Made by a program: the position numbers and the translations under genes
Notes under the pieces: generated by a model
Told to the model about the DNA's origin: nothing
Databases searched by the model: none
What the model saw: the letters and a program-made list of their open reading frames with translations, nothing else
Shown here: one piece after another, positions 1 through 9,500 of the stretch
Layout: each line of letters starts with the position of its first letter
Position numbering within the stretch: the stretch's first letter is position 1
Assembly (NCBI GenBank): GCA_949297215.1
Contig: CASFRV010000017.1
Location: 1-37,358, forward strand
DNA: 37,358 nt
DNA from: an uncultured Bacteroidales bacterium
GTDB taxonomy: Bacteria; Bacteroidota; Bacteroidia; Bacteroidales; Bacteroidaceae
Direction: 5' to 3'

Positions 1-188
1 AGCCTCGAAGAGGCGTCTATACCACCTGCCGAAGCGGGCATAGCGACCTCTTCGAGGCCGACTTCACCACCCGACACCCCACCTCGGGTTCCGCTGCGCT
101 CCACCCGAGGCTACTCATAGCCGGGCCTCTTCGAGGCCCACAGCCTCGCGGCCACCACGTTCCCGCCGCACGGGAAATCCGCCACGTA

Positions 189-210
189 GAGACGCGATTC
201 ATCGCGTCTC
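189..210. repeat. 22-bp near-palindrome, centre TC
   Basis: Ten-base arms GAGACGCGAT / ATCGCGTCTC surround an asymmetric central TC. The arms stop here because bases 188 and 211 are both A and cannot pair. The same sequence lies at 27263-27284, and the opposite orientation (centre GA) at 257-278 and 27348-27369. Confidence 0.9.
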
Positions 211-246
211 ACCCGCTCGGGGCAAGGCCCCGCATCGGCATTCTCC

Positions 247-288
247 CCGCCGCGTAGAGACGCGATGAATCGCGTCTCTACGCGGCGG
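247..288. repeat. 42-bp near-perfect palindrome, centre GA
   Basis: The left arm CCGCCGCGTAGAGACGCGAT (247-266) is the exact reverse complement of 269-288. Only the central GA (267-268) breaks the symmetry. It contains the 22-bp core shared by all four copies in the window. It could extrude as a cruciform or fold as a strong RNA or single-strand hairpin. Confidence 0.92.
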
Positions 289-314
289 ACATCCTTTCGC
301 TTCGCTTTTCCATC

Positions 315-560
315 AGATAAAGCTGCACTCGGGAGAGAAAAAGTAAATCGCTGCGCGCTTTCCTTTTTCTTTCCTCTCGTTTGCACTGTCTTTGGCTCCG
401 CCCAAGACAGGCGGCGGCTCGGGAATGAAAGCAAAAACTTCGTTTTCGCTTTGCATTCCACTCGCCTTGCACACTTTGGCTCCGCCCAAGATAGGCGGCG
501 GCTCGGGAATGAAAGCAAAAACTTCGTTTTTCCTTTGCATTCCTCTCGCCTTGCACTATC
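315..560 (+). repeat. Iterated ~85-bp promoter-bearing repeat upstream of gltX (about three copies)
   Basis: Successive units start near 315, 391 and 475, with spacings of 84-86 bp between the TTTG ends at 391, 475 and 561. Units 2 and 3 are nearly identical (AAGAYAGG, GGCGGCTCGGG, AAAAACTTCGTTTT, CTCGCCTTGCAC). Unit 1 is diverged but follows the same order of blocks. Each unit ends in a TTTG resembling a -7 element: TGTCTTTG at 387-394, a degraded CACACTTTG before 479, and an intact TATCTTTG at 557-564. Small reading frames across the repeat reflect its periodicity, not genes. A related repeat precedes the glycosyltransferase operon at 13102-13195. Confidence 0.85.
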
Positions 561-564
561 TTTG
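534..564 (+). promoter_or_regulatory. gltX operon promoter (Bacteroidetes sigma type)
   Basis: TTTG at 534-537, a 19-bp spacer, then TATCTTTG at 557-564. This fits the Bacteroides consensus TTTG-N19-TAnnTTTG. The predicted transcript start is near 571, leaving a ~20-nt A-rich leader before the gltX ATG at 591. It is the last and only fully intact promoter-like end in the upstream repeat series. Confidence 0.8.
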
Positions 565-590
565 CCCTTGAAAAGAAAAAATAACAGACC

Positions 591-2108
591 ATGACCGACA
601 GGAAAGTCCGCGTACGCTTTGCGCCGAGCCCCACGGGGCCGCTCCATATCGGCGGCGTACGCACCGCTCTCTACAACTATCTTTTTGCCCGCCAGCATGG
701 AGGCGAACTGGTGTTCCGCATCGAGGACACCGACTCGTCGCGCTTCGTGCCGGGGGCCGAGGAATATATCATTGAGTCGTTCCGATGGCTCGGCATACGC
801 TTCGACGAAGGCGTGGGCATCGGGGGGCCGCACGGGCCCTACCGGCAGTCGGAGCGACGCGACATCTATCGCCGCTACGTGGAGCGCCTGCTCGACGAGG
901 GCAAGGCCTACGTGGCCTTCGACACGCCCGAGGAGCTCAACGCACGGCGCGCCGCGGAGGCCAACTTCCAGTATGACGCCACGACGCGCGGCTCGATGCG
1001 CAACTCGCTGACGATGCCCGCCGACGAGGTGCGCCGCCGCATCGACGCGGGCGAGCAATACGTCGTGCGCTTCAAGGTGGAGCCGGGCGAAGACGTCCAC
1101 GTGGACGACATCATACGCGGCGACGTCAAAATCAACTCGTCCGTCCTCGACGACAAGGTGCTCTACAAGTCGGCCGACGACCTGCCCACCTATCACCTGG
1201 CCAACATCGTCGACGACCACCTGATGGAAATCACCCACGTCATCCGCGGCGAGGAGTGGCTGCCCTCGGCTCCGCTCCACGTGCTGCTCTACCGCGCCTT
1301 CGGCTGGCAGGACACGATGCCGCGCTTCGCCCACCTGCCGCTGCTGCTCAAGCCCGACGGCAAGGGCAAGCTCTCCAAGCGCGACGGCGACCGCCTGGGC
1401 TTCCCCGTCTTCCCCCTGGAATGGCACGACCCGAAGACGGGCGACGTCTCGCCCGGCTACCGCGAGAGCGGCTACCTGCCCGAAGCCGTCGTCAACTTCC
1501 TGGCCCTCCTGGGCTGGAACCCCGGCACCGAGCAGGAGCTCCTCTCGATGGACGACCTGGTGCGCCTGTTCGACCTGGCCAAGTGCTCGAAGGCCGGCGC
1601 CCGCTTCGACTACGTCAAGGGCCTCTGGTTCAACAAGGAGTATATCCTCATGACCGACAACGCCCGCCTGGCGCCCGAGCTCGACCGCATCCTGCGCCAA
1701 AACGGCATCGAGGAGCCCATCGGGCGCGTCGAGGCCGTCGTGGGCATGATGAAGATGAAGAAAATCAACTTCATACGCGAGCTCTGGCCGCTGTGCGACT
1801 TTTTCTTCCGCGCCCCCGAGACGTACAGCACGGACGACAAGTTCGTGCGCAAGAACTGGAAAGAGGGCACGGCCGACGAGATGCGCCGCCTGGCCGCGCT
1901 GCTGGCAGGCCTCGACCGTTTCGACGTGGAGAGCCAGCGGGCCGCCGTGGACGCCTGGGCCGAAGAGCAGGGCGTCAGGCCGTGGAACGCCTGGCGCGTG
2001 TGCTTGGTGGGCACGGGCAAAGGCCCCGACATGTACGAGCTGGCCGCCTTTCTGGGCCGCGAGGAGAGCCTGGCACGCATGCAACGCGCCATCGACATTT
2101 TAGGTTAA
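591..2108 (+). CDS. gltX: Glutamyl-tRNA synthetase
   Basis: Cytosolic class I aminoacyl-tRNA synthetase that charges tRNA-Glu with glutamate. At 505 residues it has the full family length. The ATP-binding HIGH-type signature is HIGG at residues 19-22, inside [11 protein letters not shown]. The KMSKS-type loop is KLSKR at residues 260-264. The first domain carries the conserved [10 protein letters not shown] segment that follows the HIGH region. The start ATG is preceded by an A-rich leader and a good promoter (534-564). It is first in an operon with waaA, rmuC and a YidE-type transporter; a GC hairpin (2116-2139) separates it from waaA. The gltX-waaA pairing recurs in Bacteroidales as far as I recall. 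Nothing is abnormal in the protein. Confidence 0.97.
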   Translation: MTDRKVRVRFAPSPTGPLHIGGVRTALYNYLFARQHGGELVFRIEDTDSSRFVPGAEEYIIESFRWLGIRFDEGVGIGGPHGPYRQSERRDIYRRYVERLLDEGKAYVAFDTPEELNARRAAEANFQYDATTRGSMRNSLTMPADEVRRRIDAGEQYVVRFKVEPGEDVHVDDIIRGDVKINSSVLDDKVLYKSADDLPTYHLANIVDDHLMEITHVIRGEEWLPSAPLHVLLYRAFGWQDTMPRFAHLPLLLKPDGKGKLSKRDGDRLGFPVFPLEWHDPKTGDVSPGYRESGYLPEAVVNFLALLGWNPGTEQELLSMDDLVRLFDLAKCSKAGARFDYVKGLWFNKEYILMTDNARLAPELDRILRQNGIEEPIGRVEAVVGMMKMKKINFIRELWPLCDFFFRAPETYSTDDKFVRKNWKEGTADEMRRLAALLAGLDRFDVESQRAAVDAWAEEQGVRPWNAWRVCLVGTGKGPDMYELAAFLGREESLARMQRAIDILG

Positions 2109-2115
2109 ACCGGCC

Positions 2116-2139
2116 GCCGGGGCGCACGCGCGCCCCGGC
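2116..2139. other. GC hairpin between gltX and waaA
   Basis: Perfect 10-bp arms GCCGGGGCGC / GCGCCCCGGC with a 4-base loop lie eight bases after the gltX stop. No T-run follows, so it is not a classical terminator. It may stabilise the upstream mRNA end or weaken read-through into waaA. Confidence 0.5.
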
Positions 2140-2163
2140 GCCACCACAGAAACATCCCGCAAC

Positions 2164-3384
2164 ATGTATTCGCTGGCTATCTGTTTCTATATGCTGTGCG
2201 TGCGCATAGCCGCCCTGTTCAACGAAAAGGCACGGCTCATGACGGCGGGGCAGCGCAACACGTGGCGCGTGCTCGACCGCCTGGGCGGCAAGGAGCGCTA
2301 CGTGTGGTTTCACGCCGCCTCGCTGGGCGAGTTTGAGCAGGGACGCCCCCTCATGGAGCGCCTGCGCCGCGAGCACCCCGAGAAGAAGATACTGCTCACG
2401 TTCTTCTCGCCCTCGGGCTACGAGGTGCGTAAAAACTATGGCGGCGCTGACGTCGTGTGCTACCTGCCGTTCGACACGCCGCGCAACGCCCGCCGCTTCG
2501 TACGCATGGCCCGCCCCGAGGCTGTGTTCTTTATTAAATATGAGTTCTGGCGCAACTACATCGACACGCTGGCCCGCAGCGGCGTGCCCGTGTACAGCGT
2601 GTCGAGCATCTTCCGCGACGACCAGATTTTCTTCCGCCGCTACGGCCGTGGCTACACCCGCGTGCTGCACCGCTTCACCCATCTGTTCGTGCAAAACGAG
2701 CACTCGCGCGAGCTGCTGGCCTCGCTGGGCGTGACGGACGTGAGCATCATCGGCGACACGCGCTTCGACCGCGTCATCGACGTGCGCGCCGCCGCCAAGC
2801 CCCTGCCCCTCGTCGAGCGCTTTGCCGCCGGCGCACGCCTCCTCGTGGCCGGCAGCACCTGGCCCGCCGACGAGGACATCATCCTGCCCTATTTCAACAG
2901 CCATCCCGACGTGAAGCTCGTGCTGGCGCCCCACGTGGTGGACGAGGCTCACCTCGAAGACATCGAGCACAAGCTGAAACGCCGCTCCGTGCGCTACAGC
3001 GCGGCCACGCCCGAGAAGCTGCAAAAGGCCGACTGCCTCATCGTCGACGGCTACGGCCTGCTGTCGAGCATCTACCGCTACGGCACGGTGGCCTATGTGG
3101 GCGGAGGCTTCGGCGCCGGCATCCACAACGTGCCCGAGGCCGCCGTCTATGGCATACCCGTCGTCATCGGGCCCAACAACGGCAAGTTTCGCGAGGCGCG
3201 CGACCTGCTGGCCAACGGCGGCTGCCGCGAGGTGACCGACGCCGACAGCTTCCGCCACGTCATGGACACCTTCCTGAGCCGGCCCGGCGAACTGGCGGCG
3301 GCAGGCAAGGCCGCCGGCGACTACATACGCAACAACGCCGGGGCCGTCGACAAGGTTTTCAGGCAAGTGGCCTGGCCCGTCTGA
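2164..3384 (+). CDS. waaA: 3-deoxy-D-manno-octulosonic acid (Kdo) transferase
   Basis: Transfers Kdo from CMP-Kdo to the lipid A precursor at the inner face of the cytoplasmic membrane, starting the LPS core (GT30 family). At 406 residues it is close to the usual ~420. Residues 3-19 are a hydrophobic N-terminal anchor. The segment HAASLGE (residues 50-56) matches the family's HA-S-GE motif, in which the Glu (E56) is the presumed catalytic base. FSPSGYEV follows near residue 80. The C-terminal half carries VGGGFGAGIHNVPEAAVYG and IGPNNGKF, typical of the CMP-Kdo-binding GT-B domain. It lies 55 bp after gltX and 20 bp before rmuC, so it is probably cotranscribed with them. Number of Kdo residues added cannot be told from sequence. 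Confidence 0.95.
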   Translation: MYSLAICFYMLCVRIAALFNEKARLMTAGQRNTWRVLDRLGGKERYVWFHAASLGEFEQGRPLMERLRREHPEKKILLTFFSPSGYEVRKNYGGADVVCYLPFDTPRNARRFVRMARPEAVFFIKYEFWRNYIDTLARSGVPVYSVSSIFRDDQIFFRRYGRGYTRVLHRFTHLFVQNEHSRELLASLGVTDVSIIGDTRFDRVIDVRAAAKPLPLVERFAAGARLLVAGSTWPADEDIILPYFNSHPDVKLVLAPHVVDEAHLEDIEHKLKRRSVRYSAATPEKLQKADCLIVDGYGLLSSIYRYGTVAYVGGGFGAGIHNVPEAAVYGIPVVIGPNNGKFREARDLLANGGCREVTDADSFRHVMDTFLSRPGELAAAGKAAGDYIRNNAGAVDKVFRQVAWPV

Positions 3385-3404
3385 CCCCAAGCCCGCCGCA
3401 TCGC

Positions 3405-4649
3405 ATGAGCACCGGTCTGTACATTTTTCTCTACGTCGTGGGCGTCGCGCTGGCCGCAGCCGCAGGCTACGGCGTGGCCGCCGTGCGCACACGTACGGCC
3501 ATGACGCGCCGCGTCGACGAGGCCCGCCTCGAAGCCGCCGAGGCCCGTGCTCGCATGGAGAGCGAGCGGGCCGCCGCCGCCGAGGCCGCACGCAAGCAGG
3601 CCGAGGCGCTGAGGGCCGAGTTTCGCGCCGTGGCGGCCGAGACCACACGCAACGAGGGCGCCCGCCTGCGCAGCGAGCACCTGGACCGTCTGAGCGACCT
3701 GCTCACCCCGCTGGGCAAGGAAATAGAGGACTTCCGCGACCGCTTCGTGAGCAGCAACGCCGCCATGGACCGCTACGTGCGCAGCCTCGTGGAGCAGACG
3801 GCCGCCGTGGGCCGCGAGGCCGACGCCTTGGCCCGCGCCTTGAAGAGCAACAACAAGGCGCAGGGCAACTGGGGCGAGGCCGTGCTCGCAAACCTCCTGG
3901 AAGTGTCGGGCCTGACGGCCGGGCGCGACTTTTTCGTGCAGCACCACACGCGCGACGCCGAGGGCCGCGAGCTCATCCCCGACGTGGTGGTGGCCTTCCC
4001 CGCCGGCCGCCGCGTCGTCATCGACTCGAAGGTGTCGCTCACGGCCTTTACCGACTATGCCAACGCCCCCGACGAGGCCGCACGCGCCGCCGCCCTGAAA
4101 CGCCACGTGGCCTCGGTGCGCGCCCACGTCAAGGAGCTCAGCGCCAAGGACTACGCCACGGCCGTCGAAGGGGCCATCGGCTACGTCCTCATGTTCATCC
4201 CCAACGAAGCGGCCTACATCGCCGCCGTCACGGCAGACGCCCGCCTCACGGCCGACGCCTACCGCGCCCACGTCATCCTGCTCAACCCGACAAACCTGCT
4301 CATGGCGCTCCAACTGGCCTACAACCTGTGGCAAAGCGAGCTGCAAGGACGCAGCGTGCGCGAAATCTACGACGCGGCCGACAAGCTCTACAAAAAGTTC
4401 TGCGGCTTTGCCGACAACTTCGTGCGCATCGGCCGCGGCATCGACCAGCTCAACCAAACCTACGTGCGGGCCGAAAAGCAGCTCACCTCGGGCCGCGGCA
4501 GCATCGTCGCGCAGCTCGAGGGATGGAAGAAGAAGGGCCTCACGCCCTCGGCCGAGCTGCCGCAGCGCCTGCGCCCCGACACCGACGACGACGCCCCCTC
4601 GCTGCCCGAGGGGACCGACGGCGGCGACACCACCGACGCCCCGTGCTGA
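3405..4649 (+). CDS. rmuC: RmuC family DNA recombination protein
   Basis: Predicted membrane-anchored, nuclease-fold protein of the RmuC family, named for limiting recombination at inverted repeats in E. coli. The 414 residues begin with one membrane segment (about residues 4-27). An Ala/Glu/Arg-rich coiled coil follows (about 30-120), then the RmuC domain with NNKAQGNWGEAVL, VIDSKVSLTAF and EGAIGYVLMFIPNEAAY. The last ~40 residues are acidic and low-complexity. Third gene of the gltX operon, 20 bp after waaA. The link to inverted-repeat stability is of interest in a window rich in inverted repeats, but rmuC is a common core gene and no functional tie is shown. Confidence 0.95.
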   Translation: MSTGLYIFLYVVGVALAAAAGYGVAAVRTRTAMTRRVDEARLEAAEARARMESERAAAAEAARKQAEALRAEFRAVAAETTRNEGARLRSEHLDRLSDLLTPLGKEIEDFRDRFVSSNAAMDRYVRSLVEQTAAVGREADALARALKSNNKAQGNWGEAVLANLLEVSGLTAGRDFFVQHHTRDAEGRELIPDVVVAFPAGRRVVIDSKVSLTAFTDYANAPDEAARAAALKRHVASVRAHVKELSAKDYATAVEGAIGYVLMFIPNEAAYIAAVTADARLTADAYRAHVILLNPTNLLMALQLAYNLWQSELQGRSVREIYDAADKLYKKFCGFADNFVRIGRGIDQLNQTYVRAEKQLTSGRGSIVAQLEGWKKKGLTPSAELPQRLRPDTDDDAPSLPEGTDGGDTTDAPC

Positions 4650-4700
4650 CGGCGGCCCACATCCCATCACCCATCCCCACCGATCCACCGAAACATCCCC

Positions 4701-6362
4701 ATGGACTGGCTTAGCGACACCTTTCTCCACCATTCCGCCATACAGACGGTCATCATCATCAGCCTCATCTGCGCCCTTGGCCTGAGCCTGGGCAAGCTGC
4801 GCATCCGCGGCTTCAGCCTGGGCGTCACCTACGTGTTTTTCTTTGGCATCCTGGCGGGCGCCCTCGGCCTCACGCTCGACGCGCAGATGCTCTCCTACGC
4901 CGAAAGCTTCGGCCTCATCCTCTTTGTCTACGCCCTGGGCCTGCAAGTGGGGCCGGGCTTCATGAGCACCTTCCGCAAGGGCGGCACGTCGCTCAACCTG
5001 CTGGCCTTTGCCGTCGTGGTGCTGGGCACGCTGCTGGCCCTCGTGCCGGCGTGGACGGGCTCCTCGCCCCTTTCCGACATGATGGGCGTGCTCTGCGGCG
5101 CCACCACCAACACGCCCGCCCTCGGCGCCGCGCAGCAAACGCTCAAGCAGCTGGGCCAGCCCTCGGCCGGCGCCGCCCTGAGCTGCGCCGTGACCTACCC
5201 GCTGGGCCTGGTGGGCGTCATCCTGGCCCTCATGGTCATGAAGGGATGGCTTGTGCGCCACGAAGCCAAGGGCGCCGACGACGACAAAAACGACGAAACG
5301 TTCATCGCCTCGTTCCACGTGTGCAACCCCGCCATCTACGGCAAGCTCCTGCGCGACCTCTCGGCCACAAAGGGGCTCCACATCGTCGTGTCGCGGCTGT
5401 GGCGCGACGGCAAGGTGCTCCTGCCCGGCGGCGACACACGCCTGCAAGAGGGCGACCGCCTGCTGGTCATCACCGAGCCGGCCAGCGTGGAGCAGCTCAC
5501 CATCTTCTTCGGCCGCCGCGACGACACCGACTGGAACAAGGCCGGCATCGACTGGAACGCACTGGACAGCCAGCTCATCTCGCAACGCATCCTCATCACG
5601 CGGCCCGAGATCAACGGCCGCCACCTGGGCTCGCTCCACCTGCGCAACCGCTATGGCGTCAACGTGAGCCGCGTGCAGCGCGCCGGCATACGCCTCGTGG
5701 CCACCCCCGACCTCGTGCTGCGCGTGGGCGACCGCGTCACCGTGGTGGGCGAGGCCGCCTCGATACAGCACGTGGCCAAGGAGCTGGGCAACGCCGTGCA
5801 GCACCTCGACGAACCCAACATGGTGACCATCTTCCTGGGCATCGTGCTGGGCCTCGTGCTGGGCAGCGTGCCCATCGCCGTGCCCGGCATGAGCTACCCC
5901 GTGCAGCTCGGCCTGGCCGGCGGCCCCATCGTCATGGGCATCCTCATCGGCACGTACGGGCCCCGCTTCCACATGGTAGCCTATACCACCACGAGCGCCA
6001 ACCTCATGCTGCGCTCGCTGGGCCTCTCCACCTATCTGGCCTGCCTCGGCCTCGATGCGGGCGCGGGCTTCGTCGAAACGGTGATGCGCCCCGCCGCCCT
6101 GGGCTGGATGGGCCTCAGCGTGCTCATCGCCATGGTGCCCGTCATGATCGTCTCGGTGGTGGCCGTGAAATGCTACAGGAAAAGCTTCGCCGCCACGGCG
6201 GGCATGCTCTGCGGAGCCATGGCCAACCCCATCGCCCTGGGCTACGTGAGCGACACCACGCAGGGCGACAAGGCCTATGTGGCCTATGCCACGGTCTATC
6301 CCCTCTGCATGTTCCTGCGCGTCATCATTGCGCAGGTCATCGTCATGCTCTGGTTCACCTGA
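4701..6362 (+). CDS. AspT/YidE/YbjL-type putative transporter with TrkA_C domains
   Basis: Inner-membrane protein of the aspartate:alanine exchanger (AAE) family; substrate unknown. 553 residues, normal length. It has the family's duplicated membrane domains: an N-terminal set (about residues 10-185) and a C-terminal set (about 370-553). Between them is a cytosolic region with two RCK/TrkA_C-like modules (HVCNPAIYGKLLRDL ... LQEGDRLLVITEP; EINGRHLGSLHLRNRYGVNV ... LRVGDRVTVVGE). The duplication signature recurs as GVLCGATTNTPALGAAQQT and GMLCGAMANPIALGYVSDT, the Gly/Thr/Asn/Pro-rich transport motif of this family. Last gene of the gltX operon; a strong terminator follows at 6385. Confidence 0.92.
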   Translation: MDWLSDTFLHHSAIQTVIIISLICALGLSLGKLRIRGFSLGVTYVFFFGILAGALGLTLDAQMLSYAESFGLILFVYALGLQVGPGFMSTFRKGGTSLNLLAFAVVVLGTLLALVPAWTGSSPLSDMMGVLCGATTNTPALGAAQQTLKQLGQPSAGAALSCAVTYPLGLVGVILALMVMKGWLVRHEAKGADDDKNDETFIASFHVCNPAIYGKLLRDLSATKGLHIVVSRLWRDGKVLLPGGDTRLQEGDRLLVITEPASVEQLTIFFGRRDDTDWNKAGIDWNALDSQLISQRILITRPEINGRHLGSLHLRNRYGVNVSRVQRAGIRLVATPDLVLRVGDRVTVVGEAASIQHVAKELGNAVQHLDEPNMVTIFLGIVLGLVLGSVPIAVPGMSYPVQLGLAGGPIVMGILIGTYGPRFHMVAYTTTSANLMLRSLGLSTYLACLGLDAGAGFVETVMRPAALGWMGLSVLIAMVPVMIVSVVAVKCYRKSFAATAGMLCGAMANPIALGYVSDTTQGDKAYVAYATVYPLCMFLRVIIAQVIVMLWFT

Positions 6363-6384
6363 CGGCTCCCGGGCCGACAACCTG

Positions 6385-6447
6385 TCGGGGCCTGCCGGGC
6401 ATCAGCGCTTTTGCTGGTCCGGCAGGCCCCGATTGTTATCTTTTTTG
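6385..6447 (+). terminator. Rho-independent terminator of the gltX operon
   Basis: Perfect 14-bp stem TCGGGGCCTGCCGG (6385-6398) / CCGGCAGGCCCCGA (6419-6432), followed by a T-rich tail ending in six T at 6441-6446. Confidence 0.9.
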
Positions 6448-6457
6448 CGCCCGGATC

Positions 6458-6489
6458 TTTGCAACTCCGGCCCAACTGCGCTAACTTTG
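6458..6489 (+). promoter_or_regulatory. Promoter of the activase-like gene
   Basis: TTTG at 6458-6461, a 20-bp spacer, then TAACTTTG at 6482-6489. The predicted transcript start is near 6496, about 20 nt before the ATG at 6517. This supports 6517 as the start rather than an upstream in-frame ATG at 6277, which lies inside the previous gene. Confidence 0.78.
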
Positions 6490-6516
6490 CCGCTCGGATT
6501 GAAAAGAAAGCCGTCT

Positions 6517-9500
6517 ATGGAACAAACATACCGCCTCGGTCTCGACGCAGGCTCCACCACGCTCAAGCTGGCCCTGCTCGACGACGGGGGCCGTCTCGTC
6601 TTCTCACGCTACGAACGCCACCACGCCAAGGTGGGCGAAACGCTGGCCGCGCTGCTGGCCGACGCCCGCGCCACCGTGGGCGACGTCAGCGTTGTGCCCC
6701 ACGTCACCGGCTCGGTGGGCATGGGCATCGCCGAGGCATGCGGCCTGCCCTTCGTCCAGGAGGTCGTGGCCGCCACCAACTACATCCGCCGCCACCACGC
6801 CTCGGCCGCCACGCTCATCGACATCGGCGGCGAGGACGCCAAAGTGGTCTTTTTCCGCGACGGCGAGGCCACAGACCTGCGCATGAACGGCAACTGCGCG
6901 GGCGGCACGGGCGCCTTTATCGACCAGATGGCCATCCTGCTGGGCGTGCCCGTCGGGCAGCTGGACGAGCTGGCCCTCGGCGCCAGCCACATCTATCCCA
7001 TCGCCTCGCGCTGCGGCGTCTTCAGCAAGACCGACATACAGAACCTTATCGCCAAAAACGCGGGGCGTGCCGACATTGCTGCCTCTATCTTCCACGCCGT
7101 GGCCGTGCAGACGGTGGTCACGCTGGCCCACGGCTGCGAAATAGGGGCCCCGCTCCTTTTCTGCGGCGGCCCGCTCACGTTCCTTACCGCGCTGCGCAAG
7201 GCTTTTACCGACTATCTCCACCTTTCTCCCTCCGACATCATCCTGCCCGCGAACGCCCACCTCGTCCCGGCGTGGGGCGCAGCCCTCTCGGCCGACCCCG
7301 CACCGTCCACGAGCCTCTCGGCGCTGGCCGCCCTCACCCAGGCCCGCCCGGCTGCCGCCGGCGCCCTGACGGCGGGCCTGCCGCCCATCTTCGACGGCGA
7401 GGACGACTACCGCCGCTGGTGCCAGCGCATCGGCAGCGGCACCATCGGCGAGCGCCCCCTGCGCCCGGGACGCGAAGAGGTGACGCTCGGCGTCGACTCG
7501 GGCTCCACCACCACCAAAGTGGTGATGCTCAACAGCCGCGACGAGATTGTCTTTTCCTACTACCACCCCAACGAGGGCGACCCCGTGGCCGCCGTCGAGC
7601 GGGGCCTCACGCTCTTTGCCGAAGCCTGCGACCGCGCGGGCACCGACGCCGTCATCACGGGCAGCTGCTCGACGGGCTACGGCGAAGACCTCATCAAGGC
7701 CGCCTTCCGCCTGGACGACGGCATCATCGAAACCATTGCCCACTACACGGCAGCCCGCCACCTGTGTCCCGACGTCTCCTTCATCCTCGACATCGGGGGG
7801 CAGGACATGAAGGCCCTCTTCGTCCACGACGGCGTTATCAACCGCGTGGAGATCAACGAGGCCTGCTCGTCGGGCTGCGGCTCTTTCATCGAGACGTTCG
7901 CCCGCTCGCTGGGCTACGATGCGGCCGCCTTTGCCCGCGAGGCCTGCTTGGCCCGCCGGCCCTACGACCTGGGCACGCGCTGCACCGTCTTCATGAACTC
8001 CAAGGTGAAGCAGGCGCTGCGCGAAGGCGCCACCCTGCGCGACATTGCGGCCGGCCTGTCCTATTCCGTCGTCAAAAACTGCCTCTACAAGGTGCTCCGC
8101 CTGAAAAACACCGACGAGCTGGGCCCCCACGTGGTCGTGCAGGGCGGAACGATGAAGAACGACTCGGTCGTGCGCGCCTTCGAACGCCTCACGGGCCGCA
8201 AGGTGACGCGCAGCAGCCGCCCCGAGCTGATGGGTGCCGTGGGCTGCGCGCTCCACGCCCGCCGCTTTGCCCATGAAGGGGTGCGGCCGCGCGAACTGAC
8301 GGCCCGCTCGGCCTGCCAGAGCGTGCAGCGCCGGTGCCACGGCTGCGAGAACGGCTGCGCCGTGACCGTCTACCGCTTTGCCGGGGGCAACCGCTACTAC
8401 GCCGGCAACCGCTGCGAGAAAGTGTTCAGCAACAAGGGGAGCGGCCACGCCCCCGGCCGCAACGCCTACGACGAAAAGCTGCGCCTGCTCTTCGACCGCA
8501 CGGCCGACGTGGCCCGCCCGCGCGCCACCGTGGGCATACCGCGCTGCCTCAACATGTACGAGGAATATCCCTTCTGGCATACGCTCCTCACGCGCTGCGG
8601 CCTGCGCGTCGTGCTCTCCCCGCCCTCGTCGATGGCGGCCTACGAGGCCTCGGCCCGCCTCGTCATGTCGGACAACATCTGCTTCCCGGCCAAACTCGTG
8701 CACAGCCACATCCGCGACCTGGCCCGGCGCGGCGTCGACCGCGTGTTCATGCCCTTTGTGGTCTACGAAAAGCCCGAGGGCGGCGCCAACAGCTACAACT
8801 GCCCCATCGTGACGGGCTATTCGGAGGTGGTGCGCAGCGTGCAGGGCGGCTCCGTGCCCGTCGACTCGCCCGTCGTCACGTTCAAGGACCGCCGCCTGCT
8901 CTTCCGCCAGTGCCGCACGTACCTCGTGGGGCTGGGCGTGCCGGCCGGCGAGGTGAAAACGGCCTTCCGCGCGGCCCTGGCCGAGGAGGAACGCTTCCGC
9001 ACGGCCCTGGTCGAGGCCAACCGCGCCATCCTGCGCGAGAGCCGGGCCCGCGGCGAGCTTACGGTGCTGCTGGCCGGCCGCCCCTACCACGCCGACCCCC
9101 TCATCCAGCACCGCCTGTCGGAGATGGTGGCCGGGCTGGGCGCGGGCGTCGTCACCGACGACCTGGTGCGCGCCGAAGACGTCGCCACCGACGACGCCCA
9201 CTACGTGCCGCAGTGGGCCTATGCCAACCGCATCCTGAAAGCAGCGGGGTGGGTGGCCCGGCAAGGGCCCGACGTGCAGTGCATGCAGATGACGTCGTTC
9301 GGCTGCGGCCCCGACGCCTTCCTCACCGACGAGACACGCCAGCTCCTGGCCCGCCACGGCAAGACGCTCACGCTGCTGAAAATAGACGACGTGAGCAACA
9401 CGGGCTCCATCCGCCTGCGTGTGCGCTCGGCCGTGGAGAGCCTGCGCCTGGCCCTGCCCCACACAGCGAAAGCCGCGGCCGCTCCCTTTGCCACGACGCC

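Larger units (their letters stand above)
1..294. repeat. Palindrome-rich intergenic repeat, copy A (inverted partner at 27247-27560)
   Basis: The reverse complement of this stretch aligns end to end with 27247-27560. It holds type I hairpins (GCCTC-GAA-GAGGC at 2-14, 45-59 and 123-139), a type II hairpin at 82-110 (CCTCGGGT, 13-base loop, ACCCGAGG) and two near-palindromes at 189-210 and 247-288. The segment between the two near-palindromes (211-256 here) is in the opposite orientation relative to the flanks when compared with copy B. It touches the window edge and may extend further left. No coding ORF is credible here. It resembles REP/BIME-type intergenic elements in organisation; that assignment is inference. 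Confidence 0.85.

Noticed and set aside
265-594. Plus- and minus-strand frames with repeated peptide over the gltX upstream repeat
   Set aside because: The repeated peptide comes from the 84-86 bp period. The frames lie in the promoter region and have no domain or start signal.
111-2084. 657-codon minus-strand frame across the left repeats and gltX
   Set aside because: Shadow of gltX in GC-rich DNA. Its protein is low-complexity Val/Ala/His/Arg with no motif, and its N-terminal part only mirrors the 85-bp repeat.
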